From the NCBI GenBank assembly GCA_035236585.1, contig CP141130.1, positions 31,073,501-31,137,500 on the forward strand: 64,000 nucleotides of DNA, read 5' to 3'. A model generated the notes under the pieces. It had not been told where the DNA came from. It ran no database searches and saw only the letters and a program-made list of their open reading frames with translations. This document shows positions 12,023 to 27,199 of this stretch, piece after piece (position 1 is the stretch's first letter; every line of letters begins with the position of its first letter). The DNA comes from Warburgia ugandensis (lineage: Eukaryota; Streptophyta; Magnoliopsida; Canellales; Canellaceae). Made by a program: the position numbers and the translations under genes.

Positions 12023-14220
12023 TGGTATAGCTTTAAAATTATTCGCGAGTGCACAAATCAATGTAGTATTTTCATGCAAGTAAGGTTGATCCCATGAGGA
12101 ATCTCATAAATTTTCATTGGATTGGATTTTATTCAAATTGATTAACTTCAGCCAAAGAAGGAGAGTTGTGATTAAACTAGGAAATTAAACAACATGAAGT
12201 GGAAGCATGCATGGAATTAGAAACTAAAACTATAAAGGAAACTTACTAAAAACCAAAACTATAATGAAATTAGAAACTTACTAAATTAACATGCATGCAA
12301 ACTTAGAAATTATAGTAAGGAAACAACATGAATTATAGTAAACAACTAACTTAAGACAGTTACTAAAAATGGAAACTTTCCTAATCTACAATTAAAAGTG
12401 AAATTTGCTAAAACTTAAACTAAGCTATTGAAATTGGAAACTTAACTAATTAACAACAAACAAATAAAGAAACTACAGAGAATTAGAAGGATACAAACCA
12501 AGAAATTTTAACTTAAGGAAACTACCTAAAAGGGAAACTTTCCTAATTTAGAATTTTTTAAACTAAAACTTGCTAAAAATAGAAATTGCTAAAACTCAAA
12601 AACAAAATTTTTTGAATCTAAAACAACATAAAAATAACTAAATTAATTACTATAACAAGATCTAACAACTAAATTAATAAAATTTCAAAGGAGAATGAGA
12701 TTTAGAACCATGCACGTGGTTTTTGGACTATGTACATGATTTTGAGCCTTGAAGATGGTGAAAATCCAAATGGGTACATAAGGAAAATAAGGTGTTTTGA
12801 TGCTTGGAATTAAAGCACAAAGTTAAAGAAAAACTAGTTTTCATATTTTAGTACTTAAGAACAGTCAATAAATCTAGCATTAGAAAGATATTGAAACCAA
12901 AACTTTTATGCAAGTAAACAACCTAGATCCAAATTAATTTGATAAAATAAACATTCCATAACAAGAATTCCCACAAAACTTTATTGATTCACTTCTGAAT
13001 TATACCAAAATTATGCGTATAAAATTGTCTACAAATTCTAGAAAATGCACACTATTCAAGCTCACAAAACTATATCTAAAATACAAGAAAATTTCAATAT
13101 AAATGTCCCAATCTAAAGGATAATGATATGTAAAGAAAAAACAGAAAGGAATTTGAAAGAAAATGAGGCTAAGAGGGTGAACTATCTAAGGGAAAATGGA
13201 ATTAAACTAAAATGGTGAGCAAGGAAAAAGAATGTGGAATTCAAGAGGAGATTTCCAAGTTCTAAGATAGCTTCCACTACTAAAGAATAACTAACTTAAA
13301 TCTTAATTGACTAATGAAGAAAAACTAAAGAATTGAAGCAAGAAAGGATGGGGATTGAAGGCTGGAAAGTTGCATGTAATCTAAGGAACAAAACAAGGAA
13401 AACTTAGAGCAATGAAAACTAAATCAAAGCAAGTAAACTACTAACTTGAATTAGAGAGAAAATAAGCAAGACTAAATAGAAACCAAAGGAAGAAAAGCAT
13501 CAAAGAAGTCCTAAAGTCCAGCTGCAACTAAGTACCAAAAGAGAGCTATGTTTACTTGAAAAATTTGCATGGACCATGAGGGTATACATAGATGAGTGGG
13601 TTCCTAACTTAGAAAAGGTTGAATCCAGGAGGAAAGTGATTCTAAGGTTAGAGTATTGAATGAAGAAGGTTTGAAGGAGAGAATTCACTTAGGAATGATG
13701 TCATAAAGATGACATAAGAGAGAGAATCATGATGCATTGGTTGGTTTCCTAATTAGGAAGGGGGATTTACCTTGGGAGAAAAGTGGCTCTCCACCCTCCT
13801 AATTGGATGGAATTTGAATGATGGGAAAAATTTAGGAAAATAAGGAGAAAAATCTAAAATAAAATATAGGATTTTTACATATTTGCATAGACTTAGATCT
13901 AAGGTTTCCTAATTAGGAAACCACTTGATTTTGCCAACTAAGTACGGGGGCATCCTCCTCTTGGACGGTTGCTCCCTTCTTGACTTATCCTAGTCAGATG
14001 GGTGGATTAGGGTTAGGAAATGGATTAGAAAAGTGAGATTTTCTCTCTTGATAGGTCCCTTAATGCATGATCATCTTACCTTTTACATTAGTTGCCTAAA
14101 ATTCTTTAAAAATCATACTTTTAACATAGGATAGTTGCTTGAATCGATGTTTCAATAGTGTGGTTCCATGTCCCACCCCTCCTTAGCTTGATGACTCATT
14201 CCTTTGTGGCTTATAGCTTA
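12023..14220 (-). mobile_element. Family D LTR, copy D5 (truncated at its start)
   Basis: On the minus strand the LTR ends at 12023 with ...GCTATACCA. The preceding block, ATTCCTCATGGGATCAACCT (12092-12111), matches the D1 and D2 ends (47380-47400; 58845-58860). The body shares the 'GGAAACTTTCCTAA' series and the TTGATAGGTCCCTTAATGCAT block with D4. The expected D start (TGATAAGTGTT) is absent on the right; homology fades near 14220. TCGAG (12018-12022) precedes it. No internal domains: a solo or fragmentary LTR. Confidence 0.6.
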
Positions 14221-14503
14221 GTCCTAAGAGTATATAGATTAGTCCTAAGAGTATTTGATTTCTAATATATTTGATTTTTTATTCGTAGGCTTAGATTTGA
14301 TGTCTAGAATTTTATGCGTTTCTATGATTTTTAGCATTTTTAGTTGATTAATTTATTTAATAAATTATGTCTAGGTTAAAGTAGTTAAACTAGGTCTAAT
14401 TGAAATTCATTTATTAATAGTCTTTGTGGATCGACACTTACTAGCCCATTCTATATTACAATAAAGCTGTGCACTTGAGGTATTATTTAAAACACACCAC
14501 CAA
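14221..14503 (+). mobile_element. LTR 3' end, probably of candidate element I
   Basis: TTGTGGATCGACACTTACTA (about 14427-14446), then CTATATTACAATAAAGC and GTGCACTTGAGG, closely match the end of the B LTR (38860-38915), so this is the 3' end of an Athila-type LTR on the plus strand. The LTR body left of D5 is assumed to belong to it. Chromovirus pol sequence begins immediately to the right. Confidence 0.5.
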
Positions 14504-14659
14504 TATTCCCTCTCAACAACTGGATTTCCTTACACTCCTTTTGAGCCTATAAAACTAGCTTTGTGAAAGCTAATCTCATTGTCACATTCCTTATCGCACT
14601 CTTCACCTTCTTGTTTAGCACATTATCAACTACATTTGCCTTACCTGGATGATACTAGA
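14504..14659 (-). pseudogene. Chromovirus RNase H C-terminal fragment, probably H1
   Basis: Minus-strand translation gives YHPGKANVVDNVLNKK, the well-known end of the chromovirus RNase H domain (family consensus 'YHPGKANVVADALSRK'). In intact elements this precedes the linker and integrase, which is what lies on the minus strand at 7937-9290. Strand and order therefore fit one H1 element split by LTR I. Element C begins at the next base, so C probably landed in H1 pol. Confidence 0.6.
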
Positions 14660-15388
14660 TGTAATGCTCCACATTTTTGAGAAATAAAGAAATGTTATAT
14701 TTACAAATTTTGAAAATTTTTAATTTAATTTTCACTATTACGATGTAAAAGTGAGTTGAAATAAAGCCTAGACAAATTTTTTAATTATAACTAATTAAAT
14801 AAATTGTGTGTAATTAGGATACATGCGTTAATACAAATTTAATTTGATAAGACTTGATGATCTAAGCTAAGTGTAGTTAAGCGGTTCTAAGTACAACTTA
14901 TCAAGGTGGGGTCTCGACTTCAAGTCGCCTCTCTGACAATTTTTAAGAATAAAATCATGTTTTTTATTTTAACTTATTTTAATTCATTAATTTATTATAT
15001 ATTAATTCAAATTTTACATGTGGGCAAGTCATATAAGGAAACCCACATGGTGAAGGATGGTTTTCATATGGACAAAACATGTAAAGATATTATTTTCAAA
15101 GCATGAGTCTAAGTAAGCCATTGAATGGTGATCCAAGGGTTATGAAATAAAAGAGATCAAGAAAGAAGAGTTACATATTTTCATCATTGGATAACAATAT
15201 AATGGTTGAAAATAACAAAGAATTAATACTAGAAGAGTTACAAACTTGTAACCAGTTGAAAAATGAACACATGACAAAAATCATATTGATCAATATATAA
15301 AGTAAAAATCGTTACAAGGAAAGAATCTATAAAAGAAACAAAGAAGAAAAGAAAGAAGGTGAGAGACGTGGAATAGATAGGAAGAAAA

Positions 15389-15487
<99 letters not shown>

Positions 15488-18400
15488 AGAAGAAGAAAGA
15501 AATTCCAAAACAAAGCAGAAGTGCAGATTTATCAAATTATTGGAAAAGTACGAAAAGCAAATTAATGGAGTGATTGTAGCATTTTGAAATACGGAATCTT
15601 GAATTAGACCATGGTTTTCTCTTAAAAAAAATTTACCAATGTTTTATTGATGGTTTTGTCTGAAATTGTGCTAGTATTTCACAATAATTGAACATTAATT
15701 ATTTTTTGTTGTTTTGTTGATAAATTTAGCATCTAACCATATAATAAAGTTAAATTTTATATGGTTCATGATATGAGAATCTGACGTATAATTTGTTAAA
15801 TTCAAATTTTTATTTTAGCTTGATTATGTTTTATAATGAAATGAAATAGATTTACCAAAATTTCTTGGTCTTAGATGTAATTTGGGTGTAAAACAGGGTT
15901 GACAAAAACAAAAAAACAAAAAAAAATAATCTACTGCACTAGGCATTAATCGAGGCTCATACAAGTCATGCACATAATGTAGAAAATCACATCGTGAATT
16001 GATTTCATATTTACTTCTAGATATCCCACCGTATTAGGAGCATGACACTTGGGTGTGAAAATTTTATCATATATTAAATAAGACTCACACCTTAGTTATG
16101 GAAATAAGGTCATCACCTAACCAAACACAAACACGAGGCTTGCTAATTAGTACTCAGGCCCACACCATGTACCAAGAATTGATCAGTAACCACATGCATG
16201 AATGTAGATTTTCAATCTACTATTATACATAAGGGTAACATCAATGATTAGATGCTTAAGTACCAAGTAAAAAAAAAGTGTGCGTCACATGAGGTTTAAT
16301 ATTGATACATAGCATGAGATTTACTAAATAACTTATTTAGATATTTAAACAAGGAGGTCTTGATGCTTGTGCATTGCGTCGGCTCATATTCTTCTAGGCA
16401 CAAAGTATCCATCACATAAGAACTCTTAAATTGTAAACTACAATTTTTTATTTGTAATCAGGCACATCATACTATGATTATATACTTTGAATTATAAAAT
16501 AATTATTTGTATATGATGGATGATGATTTCCTAATGCACAAGTATAAAGCTATACACATGTGCTTTGTATATAAAGTAGTACTCAAGAGAATGAGTATAG
16601 AACGACTAAACATGTTTGGTTACATATAGTTATATAGTCAGGTGCATGGCATGCTGGACTTTGCAAATACACCAAGCACTAACATTATTCAGGTACATGC
16701 CACATAGAATTGAATAGATTTTTCATGTGCCAAACTATATTTTGCCGCACCATGAGCTGAGTAGTGGTCCGATGCATTAGGAGTGAACACTAATTCACAT
16801 GTCAGCATTGAGTGGCACTAGCTGCATGATAAACAATATCATTAAGTCATATAAGCATCAGTCAACACCATGCAAGGTGAATTGAGTTGAGCATACCACA
16901 TAACACAATCAGCAAAACTTGTAATATTCAATGCACCTTACAATTGGTACACCAATATAGCATGCAGTTAGCTACCTATATATCTAGCATTCAGTATGAT
17001 GTATAGTTTTCTAGGTCATTAAACTTTGTTCAAAATATTAAACTTGTGGCAAATGTTTTGCATTTTAGATGAATAATTCATATGGAGTTGTTTGATTCCT
17101 CTAAGCCATAATTGAAAATTTGAACTTTACAATTGAATATGAGATTAGTGCGTAAGAGTGTTTAGAATAAATTTTAGTTTCAAATCTTTATTATTAAAAT
17201 TTTTAGTTCACGTACACACATATATTTGTATGATGCTTTTAAATTATCATAATATCATTTACTTTGATTTTACATATGTTTTTAAGTGTGGATCATTTGA
17301 TAGTACATAAGTACTTATCCTTCCTTTGAAATTGATTATCATTCTAGTTTTAATTAAGGTATAGCAATCCTATTTATGATTTTGAAATTGTTATCAATAG
17401 AATCATGTACATGTATATTCTGATTTGTTTGAAAATATTTTTGGCATGATATGTAGATTTATTGACATTCCATTTAATTAACCATAAAAGTTATACATAT
17501 GTTATATACTAGATGGAATAGTAGATCCATGTTACTTATTAGTATGCATTTTGCATAATTTCACACTCTTTAAGAGTTAATCTTGGCTTGAGGATGTTAT
17601 GTCAAATCCCTTGGTTGCTTTGCTAAGGAGTCAGTTGGCTGTTGACTTATTAACAGGTACTACCCTATGGTAGGCTTATTTGGCGAGAGTAATTCGCATG
17701 GGAAGACTACTCTTGTATTTGGTTTGATCAAGCTGTCCCATGTAGTTGGTGTGGTACCCACTGATGAGTACATGTTTAGACTTTAGTTTCACTGCATGCA
17801 TAGTTGACCTTTTCTTTTGTTTGGACATGGATTGACATGTTGGTCATTCTCAAGAATATTGACTAGTGTATATGGTGAGATAGTAAAAGCCACTCGGCTA
17901 TAGATTAATCATTGAATGTTTTGATTGACGAATTAATCATTCAATGAATATGGATATTATTTGTATTATCCAATATTATCTTATTTTGATTGTTACATAA
18001 CTATTAATATAAATTAAGATGGGGCGATTTGACAATGGCATGTTTAATAGTACATGTATACACTTTTAAATTTAAAAACTTGCATGGCATGATTTTCATA
18101 GTTTTTAGTTAGTTTTAGATTCTCTATTGGCCAATTTATTACTAACCAAACCACCCCACAGGTGAAGGGTAGAAGGAAAGCTTGGGATTGATGCATTGGA
18201 GATTGAGTAAAGTTGGAGTTTTAACGTATGAAGAACTAGGAATAGTTTTACTTTATTTGAGGACTTTGGTCATTTTGTAATAAATTATAAGCTTTGAACT
18301 TTATATTGTGATTTAAATTAGTAGCATTTGGGCTATGACTAGTAAGTCATGACTGGCTTGAAAATATGAATTATTATTTTGATATATATTATAGAGATTT

Positions 18401-18538
18401 GTTTGGCGTAAGTGGCCTACAAGAAGTAGCTCAAAATCTATTACCATATGTAGTGTAAAAAAAAATAAAATTCAAAGATTGATCCTGACCAATTTCAAAA
18501 ATATTTAGAAAATTTATTTAGAAAAACCTAGGACATCA
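14660..18538 (+). mobile_element. Element C 5' LTR
   Basis: Starts TGTAATGCTCCACATTTTT, paralogous to the 3' LTR start TGTAATGACCCACATTTTTT at 36328. Paired blocks include AAATAAAGCCTA, CAACTTCAAGTC versus GACTTCAAGTCGCC, and GGTTTTCATATGGA. It ends ..CATCA, four bases before the PBS. At ~3.88 kb it is the longest LTR here. It carries a TATA-like box and a (GA)n tract at 15328-15484. Confidence 0.85.
15328..15484 (+). promoter_or_regulatory. Candidate LTR promoter of C: TATA box plus (GA)45 tract
   Basis: TATAAAAG at 15328-15335 (and TATATAAAG near 15293) lies ~670 bp into the LTR. The GA run at 15395-15484 follows ~60 bp later. A TATA box, then a start site ~30 bp on, then a GA-rich leader is a plausible reading; there is no transcript evidence. 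Confidence 0.5.
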
Positions 18539-18542
18539 GAGT

Positions 18543-18555
18543 TGGTATTAGAGCC
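18543..18555 (+). other. Primer-binding site of C (initiator tRNA-Met type)
   Basis: TGGTATTAGAGCC, just after the 5' LTR, resembles the complement of the plant initiator tRNA-Met 3' end (TGGTATCAGAGC in the family). This is the usual primer site of plant chromoviruses. Confidence 0.8.
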
Positions 18556-18621
18556 TAAACTACTCATAGTCAAACATAATAGGAAGTCAAATGTATTAAA
18601 GTTAAGAGAACGAGTCATAAG

Positions 18622-18626
18622 GACAT
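18622..18626. repeat. Target-site duplication of A, left copy
   Basis: GACAT directly before the TG of A's left LTR. The same five bases follow A's right LTR at 31810-31814. An identical pair flanking a 13.2 kb element sets A's borders and shows it inserted into C. Confidence 0.85.
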
Positions 18627-20968
<2,342 letters not shown>

Positions 20969-20976
20969 CTCCCCCC
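20969..20976 (-). other. Polypurine tract of A
   Basis: On the minus strand GGGGGGAG is followed directly by the LTR start TGTTAAGTG. This is where plus-strand DNA synthesis is primed in LTR elements. Confidence 0.8.
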
Positions 20977-22155
20977 AACTAGGATTTTGCTAGTCTTTAG
21001 CAAAACATGGGAAAAGCCAAATCACATAATTTTAAAATTTTTATTTTTCAAGTTAATTCCACTTTTTTGTCAAAGAATTATCTTTAATAAATCTATCAAC
21101 TTTAGCAAACTAATAAAGATGATTAAAGAATTCAAAACCTTACCTATATACTAAAATTATTCCATTTGAGCTCAGATATCAGAGTGATTGTGTGCATATA
21201 TAGTCTACATATAGTATAATCTTTATCTCTAATTAGTCTTCTGACTTTTGAACTCCATCTAAAATATGTTTTGACCCCAATCCTCACTAATAGACATACA
21301 CTCAAAAATAAAATCTCTTAGATAGAGGGTTCAAAATCATAATATCTCTCTTTTAAATATGTGAGCAGAGTGAACAAAATCAAATTTATCTCACATTTAC
21401 TCATGAACAACAGGAGTTACTAAGGAATTTAATTGTTGATCCCTTTAGAAAAGGCTCAAATTGGCTAACTACTGGTAAAAATACTTTTGGGTAGGGTTTA
21501 TATCTCTAGGTTAATGACAAGGAAGGCCTATATCATTTCCTAGGTTCTATATAATGTATCAGATTCAATGAACTTTTAGAACTTTAAAGGTAATATTCTA
21601 ATTATTCAGGTAATTAGCCAAATTTGATAATTGATGAGATCAATTTTCTTTAAGCACGCTGAAGAAAATTAGAAAAATTTATAACCTCACAAAAAGGATG
21701 AATGGCTTTAAAACCTAATAAGGTTATAGGTCTCCACTAAATTTCTTCAGGATTTCTAAGTTATAGCCACTTAGTAGTCTAGACTATCTATATGCAATTG
21801 TGTGTACATATGGCATCTGAGACTTTCCTTTCATGGAATACTTTAGAAAATAAGTAAAATGATGAATTAATCATATTCAGTTTCATTAATAGGCCAAAGT
21901 TATCTAGATTATACTTCAAAAAATCCAATTCTCATCATAGTGTAGTAATTGACCTAAAATTTTTTTCTTTTTTTTTTTTGAAAAATCAAGGAAATCACTT
22001 AAAAACCTAAGAAAAGGACTACAATTTGATACAATTCTACACCCCCCAATGTCACAGAAACATTGTCCTCAATGTTTAAAAAGTAAGACCTAAAATGAAT
22101 ATAGGTGATGTGGAGAAAAAAAATACAAAATATGGTACAAAGGGATCAGATCCAC
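20977..22155 (-). mobile_element. Element A 3' noncoding region
   Basis: About 1.2 kb between the integrase end and the polypurine tract with no coding frame. A 20-base inverted repeat (AAACATTG-TCCT-CAATGTTT, 22058-22077) is followed, in the element's sense, by CATTGGGGGGTGT. The same hairpin and much of the downstream text recur in element B (42114-43690), although B lacks pol. Some Athila elements carry an envelope-like frame in this interval; none is visible here. Confidence 0.75.
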
Positions 22156-23260
22156 TCAATTCTGATAAATAGGATCCTCTAGAATTTTAGACTCGACTTC
22201 TAGATTCTCATATTCTAGAAAAGGCTTTAAGCATTGACCATTCACTTTAAAAGTATGGCTAGTCCTAACATCCTCAATCTCAACGGTCCCATATGGAAAA
22301 ACTTCTTTAATTATATATGGATAGGTCCATCGAGATCTAAGCTTACCTGGGAATAAGTGGAGCTTAGAATTGTAAAGCAGAACCTTCTGGTTTAGAGTAA
22401 AGGATTTTCCTATTATATTTTTATCATGAAGAACTTTCATCTTTTCTTTATATATTCCATTACTCTCATAAGCTTGTTGCCTGATCTCTTCCAACTCGTT
22501 AAGCTGAAGTGTCCACAGGTAAGTGACATGCCTTATTGTATAAAATATGATACAGAGACATACCAATTGGGGTTCGATGTGCAGTCCTGTAAGCCCAGAG
22601 TGCATTTGTTAGTCTAAGAGACCAATCCTTACGATCTAGATTTTTAATCTTTTGAAGAATTTGTTTAATGGCCTGATTAAATACTTCTACTTGTCCACTT
22701 GTTTGTGGGTGATACGATGTTGCAACTTTATGAGTGATATTATACTTTTTCATGAGTGCTTCAAATGGTTTTTTGCAAAAGTGTGTACCGTTATCACTTA
22801 TAATAGTTCGAGGTGTCCCAAATATAGAAAAAATGTTTTCTTTCAAGAATTTCACAACTATTATATGATCATTATGCCTACATGGGATAGCCTCAATCCA
22901 TTTGAAATATAGTCCATGGCCAATAAGATATAGATGTAGCCAAAAGAAGGTGGGAGTGGGCCCATGAAATCAATATCCCAGCAATCAAAAACTTCAACAA
23001 AAAGTATAGGGTTTAGAGGCACCATATTCCTATGGGTTATTCCTCCTAAGTTTTGACATCGTTCACATGATTTATAGAATACATGTGTGTCTCTAAACAA
23101 TGAAGGCCAATAGAAACCACACTACAAAATCTTTACAGCAGTTTTCTGTGCAGAAAAATGTCCACCACATGCTTCTCAATGATAAAAGGAGATGACACTA
23201 TGTTGCTCTAAGTCAGGGACACATCTCCTAATGATTTGATTAGGGCAGTACTTAAATAGA
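22156..23260 (-). pseudogene. Element A integrase fossil
   Basis: An HHCC-type region near 23050-23090 (YKSCERCQNLGG) is followed by the core with WDIDFMGPLPPSFG (about 22977) and IISDNGTHF (about 22800), then HPQTSGQVEV-NQ. The C-terminal domain at about 22170-22470 has KVLLYNSKLHLFPGKLRSRW and a G-VEIED block. This is the standard integrase layout; the protein would join the element's DNA to the host chromosome. The overall sequence is recognisable end to end but the reading frame is broken. Confidence 0.85.
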
Positions 23261-23439
23261 TAAGACTCATCCCAAAAGTAGTCCTTAATATTAGAAAAGA
23301 ATTTTTTCTTTTCTAATTTATTCCAATGATCAAGAATCTTCCCTGTTACTAAATAATTTGCAATATCAGCAAACCAAGGAGGATGAGAGACATGAAAAAG
23401 TTGTTCATTAGGGAAAGTATCTTTAATTGGCAACTCATC

Positions 23440-24949
23440 CAAAGGTTCTGTTAGGATTAGGTGAGACAAGTGGTCAACTACAACATTCTCCACTCCTTTA
23501 TTATCTTTTATCTCAATGTCAAACTCTTGGAGTAAAAGAATCAATCTAATTACTGTAGGCTTAGCATCTTTCTTAGAAAGAAGATACTTAAGGGCCAAAT
23601 GATTAGTGAAGATGACTAATTTAGATCCAACCAAGTAAGACCTGAATTTATCCAACATGAAGACAACGGCTAAGAGTTCTTTCTCTATAGTGGAATAATT
23701 AATTTGGGTGCTATTTAGGGTCCTACTAGCATAGTAGATGACATATGGATTTTTCTATTTTCTATGTCATATTACCGCTCCTACAGCATAGTCACTAGCA
23801 TCACAAATGATTTCATAGGGTAAGCTCTAATTAGGTAGCTGCATAATGGATGCAGTGGTTAACTTGTCCTTCAGCTTTATAAAAGAGGGTAAGCTCTAAT
23901 CAGGTGGCTGCATAATGGGTGCAGTGGTTAACTTGTCCTTCAGCTTTATAAAAGCTTTCTAACAATCATCAGTCCACTCGAAAGGGGTTTCCTTTGTAAG
24001 GAGATGACACAACGGTCTACAGAAAACTCATCCATAGAAACCTTTAAAATTCTCTTTACCATATCACTGAAAATGCTCAACATGGAGCATTGAAATGTGG
24101 AAGGAGCATTACATAATTCAAATGGCATTCTTTTGTAAGCAAAAGTACCCAAAGGACATGTGAATGTGGTCTTTTCCTGATCCTTGTGTGTAATTTCTAT
24201 TTGGTTATATCTTGAATAACCATCTAGAAAATAATAGTACTCGTGTCATATAAGCTTTCTAACATTTGGTCAACAAAAGGCAAAGGAAAGTGGTCCTTTC
24301 TAGTGATAGCATTCAATTTTTTATAGTCAATGCACATACGCCAACCAGTGGTAACACTAGTTGGAATTAATTCATTGTTGGCATTAGTGGTTACTGTCAC
24401 TTTAGACTTTTTTGGAATGACCTGAGTAGGACTCACCCATTTGCTATCACTTATCGGATAGATGATTCCCACATCAAGCAATTTAAGGATTTTTGCTCTA
24501 ACCACATCTTTCATATTAGGGTTTAACCTTCTTTGCATTTGATGATATGGTTTAGCATCATCCTCTGGGTAGATTTGATGGGTGCATATTAAAGGGCTAA
24601 TACCTTTAATGTTCGCTAAGGTCCATCCTATTGTACTTTTATGTTCCCTAAGGATTTTAATCAATTGTTCCTCTTGAGATTTTTTCAATTTAGAGGCAAT
24701 TATAACAAGAAAATTTTCTTCATCTCCTAGATAGGCATATTTGAGTTCAAAAGGTAGAGGTTTCAAATCTAGCTTAGGAGGTTCAACTGAGGATGGAATG
24801 GAAGTGGACTCCCTCGATGGAAATTCCTCGAACTGAGGTTTCCATTTTTCTATATCCATAGGGGGCACAGAATCAAGGAGAGTATTAACTTCCTCTATTA
24901 ATGCATCCTCATTAAAAAGGGCCAAACAAGCCTCAAGTGGGTCCGACAA
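23440..24949 (-). pseudogene. Element A reverse transcriptase and RNase H fossil
   Basis: The RT N-terminus includes RRLNPNMKDVVRAKILKLLD. GWRMCIDYKKLN with RKDHFPLPFVDQML follows at about 24270-24370, then FAYKRMPFELCNAPSTFQ at about 24090-24140. RNase H (23440-23700) includes FTNHLALKYLLSKKD and ends DHLSHL. Together they copy the RNA into DNA. The GWRMCIDY form, rather than GWRMCVDYTDLN, separates Athila from Tat. Broken at several points. Confidence 0.88.
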
Positions 24950-25232
24950 GGAAGATGATTGAAAATGTTCTTGCCATTGAATTTATCATATTGACACAGT
25001 GCAAGTCATCTGTGGGTTCTCCAAGTTACTTATAGATATCGAAGATGTTCAATTCTAGTGTTAAGTTGCCAAATGAAAGCTTCATGACACCATTTTTGTA
25101 GTTTATTTGGGCATTGGATGTAGTCAAGAATGGACGTCCAAGGATGACAGGAATTTCTCACTGCTCATTTAGCACTGGTTGTGTGTCCAAAACTAAGAAA
25201 ACAACTAGGAAAAAGAATTGCTCTATTTGGAC

Positions 25233-25835
25233 TTACACATCCTCTCTTATGCCCCTAGGTATTACCATTGATCTATCAGCTAGTTGGAGTGTAGTGGATT
25301 TTGTCTTAAGGTCTCCTAGTCCTAGCTGAACATAGATTGTATATGGTAATAGATTAACACTGGATCCAAGATCTAATAAAGCCTGATTGATCTTATTGTT
25401 GCCAATGATGCACATGAGAGTGGAGCAACCTGGATCCTTATATTTTTGGGGTGTGTGGTGCTGAAGAATTGAACTTACTTGTTCAGTCATAAATGCCTTC
25501 TTTTGCACATTCAATTTCCTTTTGATTGTGCATAAATCTTTTAAAAATTTGGCATATGATGGGATTTGTTTTATTGCATCTAAGATCGGTATGTTGATCT
25601 TGACTTGCTTGAATATCTCCACAATCTCATCATTAGTCGTACGTTTTGTGACTCAACGCAACCTTTGAAGGAATGGAGCAGGGAATGGACATGGCTCAAC
25701 AGGTAGAGTGGGATCCTTCTCTTTAGATTTTTCTTTATTTTTAACAGGTTTTTCTACCTTTTCAGTCTTTTGGAGCTCATCTTTCTCAATTATTTTACCA
25801 CTCCTAAGAATGGTAATAGCTTTAGTCTCTTCCAA
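25233..25835 (-). pseudogene. Element A protease and gag-pro linker fossil
   Basis: 25653-25835 encodes a lysine-rich linker (AITILRSGKIIEKDEL), and the matching linker in B is at about 41660-41710. 25233-25622 holds an aspartic protease region with ALLDLGSSVNLLP at about 25373, preceded by CIIGNNKINQ. In the family this domain cuts the gag-pol polyprotein. Frame between the two pieces is interrupted. Confidence 0.8.
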
Positions 25836-26235
25836 GATAGAGCTTGATGATGCATTAGGTGTACTTTAGCTAATCGCATGCACACCCTTAGGGTTTCCTT
25901 GTGGTTGAGTTGGAAACTTACCTTTTTCCATACTTTGCATTATTTAACTCATCATATTTTTTAATTCAGTCATAGACTGGTTGGTTTGTTTTATTTGACT
26001 TTCCAATTGAGAAATTTTCTTCTCTTGGTTTTGAACAAGTTCATTATCTTCTCCATGCCTTTTGGGTGGGGACAAGGTCTAGAAGAAGGAGGTGGATGAG
26101 TTTGGTATGGGGATGGAGCAAGTACTCCTTGGTTTGGTTATTGATGCTAGTATGGGCTTGGTTGTGAGACATTAGTAGTTGGTCCATTTCTCCAACTAAA
26201 ATTTGAATGGTTTCTCCAGTTGGGATTATATGTCT

Positions 26236-27199
26236 CTAAATATGGGGAGAAAGGTCTCTTATAATTTTTAAGTACATTAGCCTGATCATGAAGTACATCT
26301 TGAAATGCTGGAATGGTAGGATATTCCTAAGTAAGATGGCAGTACTTTCACAAATGCTACACAATTGTTCCTCATTATTTGTGTTTTTCTTTCCCATTTC
26401 CATGGCTTCGACTTTTCTAGCTAGGGATGCTACTCTTTCACTGATTTCATCTTTTTCAAACATGACATACATGCCTCCCCTAGTAGATGTGGCAGTGGGC
26501 TTGCGTCTATCTGGATGTTCTACTCTTTCTGAGTCAACCCAAGTTTGTGCACTTTCAGCTAACCATTCCAAATACTCCTCTGCCTCATCTAGTTGTTTAT
26601 TTAAAAAGTTTTCATTGCATATCATCTCTATAAATTGGCACATGTTAGAATTAAATCCTTCATAAAAGAAGCTAATGATGCACCATGATTCATAGCCACG
26701 ATGTGGGCAAGTGAGTAATAGATCTTTGAACCTTTCCCAACATTGGTAGAATGATTCTTTATCTTTCTAGGTAAAGTTCATTATCTTATGGCGAAGTGTA
26801 TTGGTTTTATGCATAGGGAATTTTTTTTTTCTAGAATTCCCTAATCATTTCATTTCACGTCCTTATGGAACCTGATGGCGGTGCATTAAACCACATTTTT
26901 GCTTTTTGCTTTAAAAAGAAAGGAAATAGCTTAAGCCTAATAGTATCTAAACCAATATTTTGTGTTCTTTGGGTACTACATACCTCATCAAATTCTTTAA
27001 GATGCAAATAAGGACTCTCACTATCTAACCCATGGAATTTAGAAAGTAATTGGATTACTCCTATTTTTAATTCTAACCCACCAGCATTTTGAGGAAGAAT
27101 GACACAAGAAGGTGTACTGGTGCATGTAGGCTGAAGGTAGTCTCTTAAAGTTCTTCCATGAAGATTTTGATAAACATCATTGTCTTCATGATCACTCAC
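26236..27199 (-). pseudogene. Element A gag fossil
   Basis: The N-terminal part has GRTLRDYLQPT and VIQLLSKFHGLDSESPYLHLKEF, then RLKLFPFFLKQKAKMWF, the Retrotrans_gag pattern. The later part (26236-26643) has MCQFIEMICNENFLNK and EEYLEWLAESAQTW. Gag forms the element's particle. The same blocks occur in B at 40394-41000, so the two elements share ancestry. Broken copy. Confidence 0.85.

Noticed and set aside
18543-18555. tRNA gene fragments (also at 29267, 38934, 54054)
   Set aside because: Only the primer-site length is present, at the expected place after an LTR; no tRNA body.
20977-22155. Envelope-like frame of element A
   Set aside because: No frame of meaningful length and no signal peptide or membrane segment; sequence is shared with B's noncoding region.
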